A stretch of 37,720 bases of DNA from Anseongella ginsenosidimutans (GTDB lineage: Bacteria; Bacteroidota; Bacteroidia; Sphingobacteriales; Sphingobacteriaceae): contig JAJUHF010000014.1 of NCBI GenBank assembly GCA_029268045.1, positions 1-37,720 of the forward strand. Reading direction: 5' to 3'. Each line of letters begins with the position of its first letter. The first letter of the stretch is position 1. Of the stretch, positions 36,400-37,720 are shown in pieces. Made by a program: the position numbers and the translations under genes. The notes below the pieces were generated by a model. That model worked only from the letters and a program-made list of their open reading frames with translations, searched no databases and was not told where the DNA came from.

Positions 36400-37266
36400 T
36401 TATTGAGACGCCGGAATGTGTGCGGTGACCGCATTGAGGGACTCCAGGGCTTGTCTCGATTCCTCTTCAATTTCCTTTACTTCCTTGGCATACTTGCTTT
36501 CCGGATACTGTTCGATGAAAGACTGGTAGGCCATCATCGTATTATTAAACCGTTCCTCCTTTTTCGAGGGGATGCTGTTTCTGGCATATAGATAGTTGCT
36601 TTTCAGTATCATGAATTCAATGTCTTCCCGATAGTCGGAGTCCGGATACTGACGGAGCGAATTCTTTAACGAAATGATCGCTGCCGGATAATAGCCTATC
36701 GTATAGAAAATCTTGGCATTTTCAAAAGATTTCCGTTCCAGCTTCGCTCTGAGCTCGTCAATGAAGCGGTTGCACTCATCCACTTTGGCCGAATTGGGGT
36801 AAAGTGTCAGATACAGCTGAAACTGTTCAATGGCCTTGAGGGTACTGCTTTGATCCAGTGAATAGATCGGTGAATCTTTGTAATAGCAGAATGCCATCAT
36901 ATAATAGCAGTCCTCTGTATATTGGCTGTCCTGGAAGGTTTCGGTAAAGCTTTTGAAATAGAAGCGCGCCTGTTCCAGATCGCCCAGACCGAAATAGCAG
37001 TAGGCGAGGTAGTAATACACTTCCTCGATTTTACTTGTTCCGGTATACGCGGCGCGGAGGTCTTCCAGAAGCAACCGGGCATTCTCGTAATATCTCGGGG
37101 TGCCTTTTTCCTTGGCCAGATTATAATAATAGGTAGCCTGCCGGTACATATAATCCGGATCTTTACTGCCCAGGATTTTTTCAAACCGGCTTTTGCAGCC
37201 GCTTGCCAGCAGCAGGAATACCCCGCCTACGAGAAAGGCTTTGGTTAATGTTCTCTTAAAAAACAT
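36400..37266 (-). CDS. bamD: Outer-membrane assembly lipoprotein BamD
   Basis: BamD (288 residues) is the TPR lipoprotein of the Bam complex that inserts beta-barrels into the outer membrane, here likely serving the many barrel proteins of this region. A lipoprotein signal ends LASGC (Cys24). TPR repeats follow through residue about 270, with recognisable units such as YYLAYCYFGLGDLEQARFYF, AIEQFQLYLTLYPNS and FIEQYPESKYAKEV. Length is typical. It is the first gene of the operon. Its ATG lies only 4 bases behind a promoter -7 box. Confidence 0.92.
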   Translation of the reverse strand: MFFKRTLTKAFLVGGVFLLLASGCKSRFEKILGSKDPDYMYRQATYYYNLAKEKGTPRYYENARLLLEDLRAAYTGTSKIEEVYYYLAYCYFGLGDLEQARFYFKSFTETFQDSQYTEDCYYMMAFCYYKDSPIYSLDQSSTLKAIEQFQLYLTLYPNSAKVDECNRFIDELRAKLERKSFENAKIFYTIGYYPAAIISLKNSLRQYPDSDYREDIEFMILKSNYLYARNSIPSKKEERFNNTMMAYQSFIEQYPESKYAKEVKEIEEESRQALESLNAVTAHIPASQ

Positions 37267-37270
37267 CCTG

Positions 37271-37301
37271 CAAAGATAAGGTTTACATCATTCCAAATCA
37301 A
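37271..37301 (-). promoter_or_regulatory. Promoter of the bamD operon (TTG-N20-TATCTTTG)
   Basis: On the minus strand TTG (37301-37299) is followed after exactly 20 bases by TATCTTTG (37278-37271), a full match. Only 4 bases separate it from the bamD ATG, so the mRNA would be leaderless or start within the codon. Confidence 0.55.
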
Positions 37302-37438
37302 TTATTTATTCCGGCTCCGATTGGCCGCTTACACGGGTTCCTCCAGGGGTTCCCTGCCAATTCCCGAAAAGATCGAAAAAATATTGGGCTTGTAAATCAA
37401 GGGTCTAAGGAATTATTTCCTTCAATTTTAAAATTCTC

Positions 37439-37469
37439 TTGACACGTGTTGGATTTAGTTCTACTTTTG
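37439..37469 (+). promoter_or_regulatory. Upstream tandem promoter P1 (TTGACA-N17-TACTTTTG)
   Basis: TTG at 37439-37441, within TTGACA, is followed after exactly 20 bases by TACTTTTG at 37462-37469, a full match. It reads toward the window end, with no coding frame right downstream. A stem-prone stretch (CTCCG...CGGAG) lies about 5 to 35 bases past it. Confidence 0.6.
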
Positions 37470-37560
37470 CGCTCCGTTTCGAATGAGAAGCGGACGCGAA
37501 GCGCGGAGAATTGAACGAATAGAAAGAGGGAAGGCAACAACGGATATTTTTTCTCAATTG

Positions 37561-37591
37561 TTGCAGAGTATACAAATTCTCCTTACCTTTG
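37561..37591 (+). promoter_or_regulatory. Downstream tandem promoter P2 (TTG-N20-TACCTTTG)
   Basis: TTG at 37561-37563 is followed after exactly 20 bases by TACCTTTG at 37584-37591, a full match. It lies 122 bases behind P1, like the paired P1/P2 promoters of stable-RNA operons. The predicted start is near 37598. Confidence 0.6.
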
Positions 37592-37720
37592 CAGCCCCGG
37601 CGGGCAACCGTTGGGTAATACCTGCGGGACGGATGGTCCTGCTGGAATTGACAGAACAGTAATTCGGCCCGTTATCCGGGGCGGTTCCATCGCGGAAGGG
37701 AGACGTCGGAAGGCGTTTTG
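37592..37720 (+). other. Unidentified structured RNA leader, cut by window end
   Basis: The RNA from P2 folds into several stems: a 7-bp stem extended past a T-T mismatch by 2 bp (37621-37630 with 37636-37645), a CCCG/CGGG stem (37668-37680), and a stem of up to 8 bp closed by a GNRA tetraloop, GGAA (37700-37719). A nine-codon frame MVLLELTEQ at 37633-37662 overlaps the first stem. No match to tRNA, tmRNA, RNase P or SRP RNA could be recognised. It may be the leader of an rRNA, tRNA or ribosomal-protein operon; identity is unknown. Confidence 0.35.

Noticed and set aside
37592-37720. tRNA, tmRNA or SRP RNA at the window end
   Set aside because: A GGAA tetraloop and a GGAATTG stretch look suggestive, but no acceptor stem, T-loop consensus or conserved SRP core could be fitted.

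Overview
The window comes from a chromosome of a Bacteroidota member, probably a Cytophagales, Sphingobacteriales or Chitinophagales-type organism by gene content; the species cannot be fixed from sequence alone. The evidence is a type IX secretion (T9SS) type B sorting domain, a PorP/SprF protein, DUF4954 and DUF4835/PorD proteins, the bamD-rpoZ-coaBC-porD-recN gene order, and many promoters of the Bacteroidota form TTG-N20-TANNTTTG. No tRNA, IS element or CRISPR array was recognised.

Left part (1-12.5 kb) is an accessory cell-surface region. A 1990-residue secreted adhesin with seven exact 97-residue Ig-like repeats is followed by its likely T9SS partner, a PorP/SprF protein, and then by a PapD-like periplasmic chaperone. 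Facing these is a large usher-like outer-membrane protein on the opposite strand. Divergent from it are two translationally coupled DUF4402-like pilin candidates, one single-domain and one two-domain. Together chaperone, usher and pilins look like a rearranged chaperone-usher-type fimbrial locus next to a T9SS adhesin; this is the most interesting part of the window.

Middle part (12.6-28.5 kb) holds glmS with a DUF4954 left-handed beta-helix protein, a TonB-receptor-like outer-membrane beta-barrel protein with a possible operator, the fused B12 mutase IcmF divergent from a YhcC-like radical SAM protein, a methyltransferase, a YkuK-like RNase H-fold protein, the ABC-F factor EttA, and a surface-lipoprotein S41 peptidase.

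Right part (28.7-37.3 kb) holds clpC, a strong terminator, and a six-gene minus-strand operon bamD-rpoZ-coaBC-porD-recN-fabI. The last 280 bases carry two tandem near-perfect promoters reading out of the window into what looks like a structured RNA leader.
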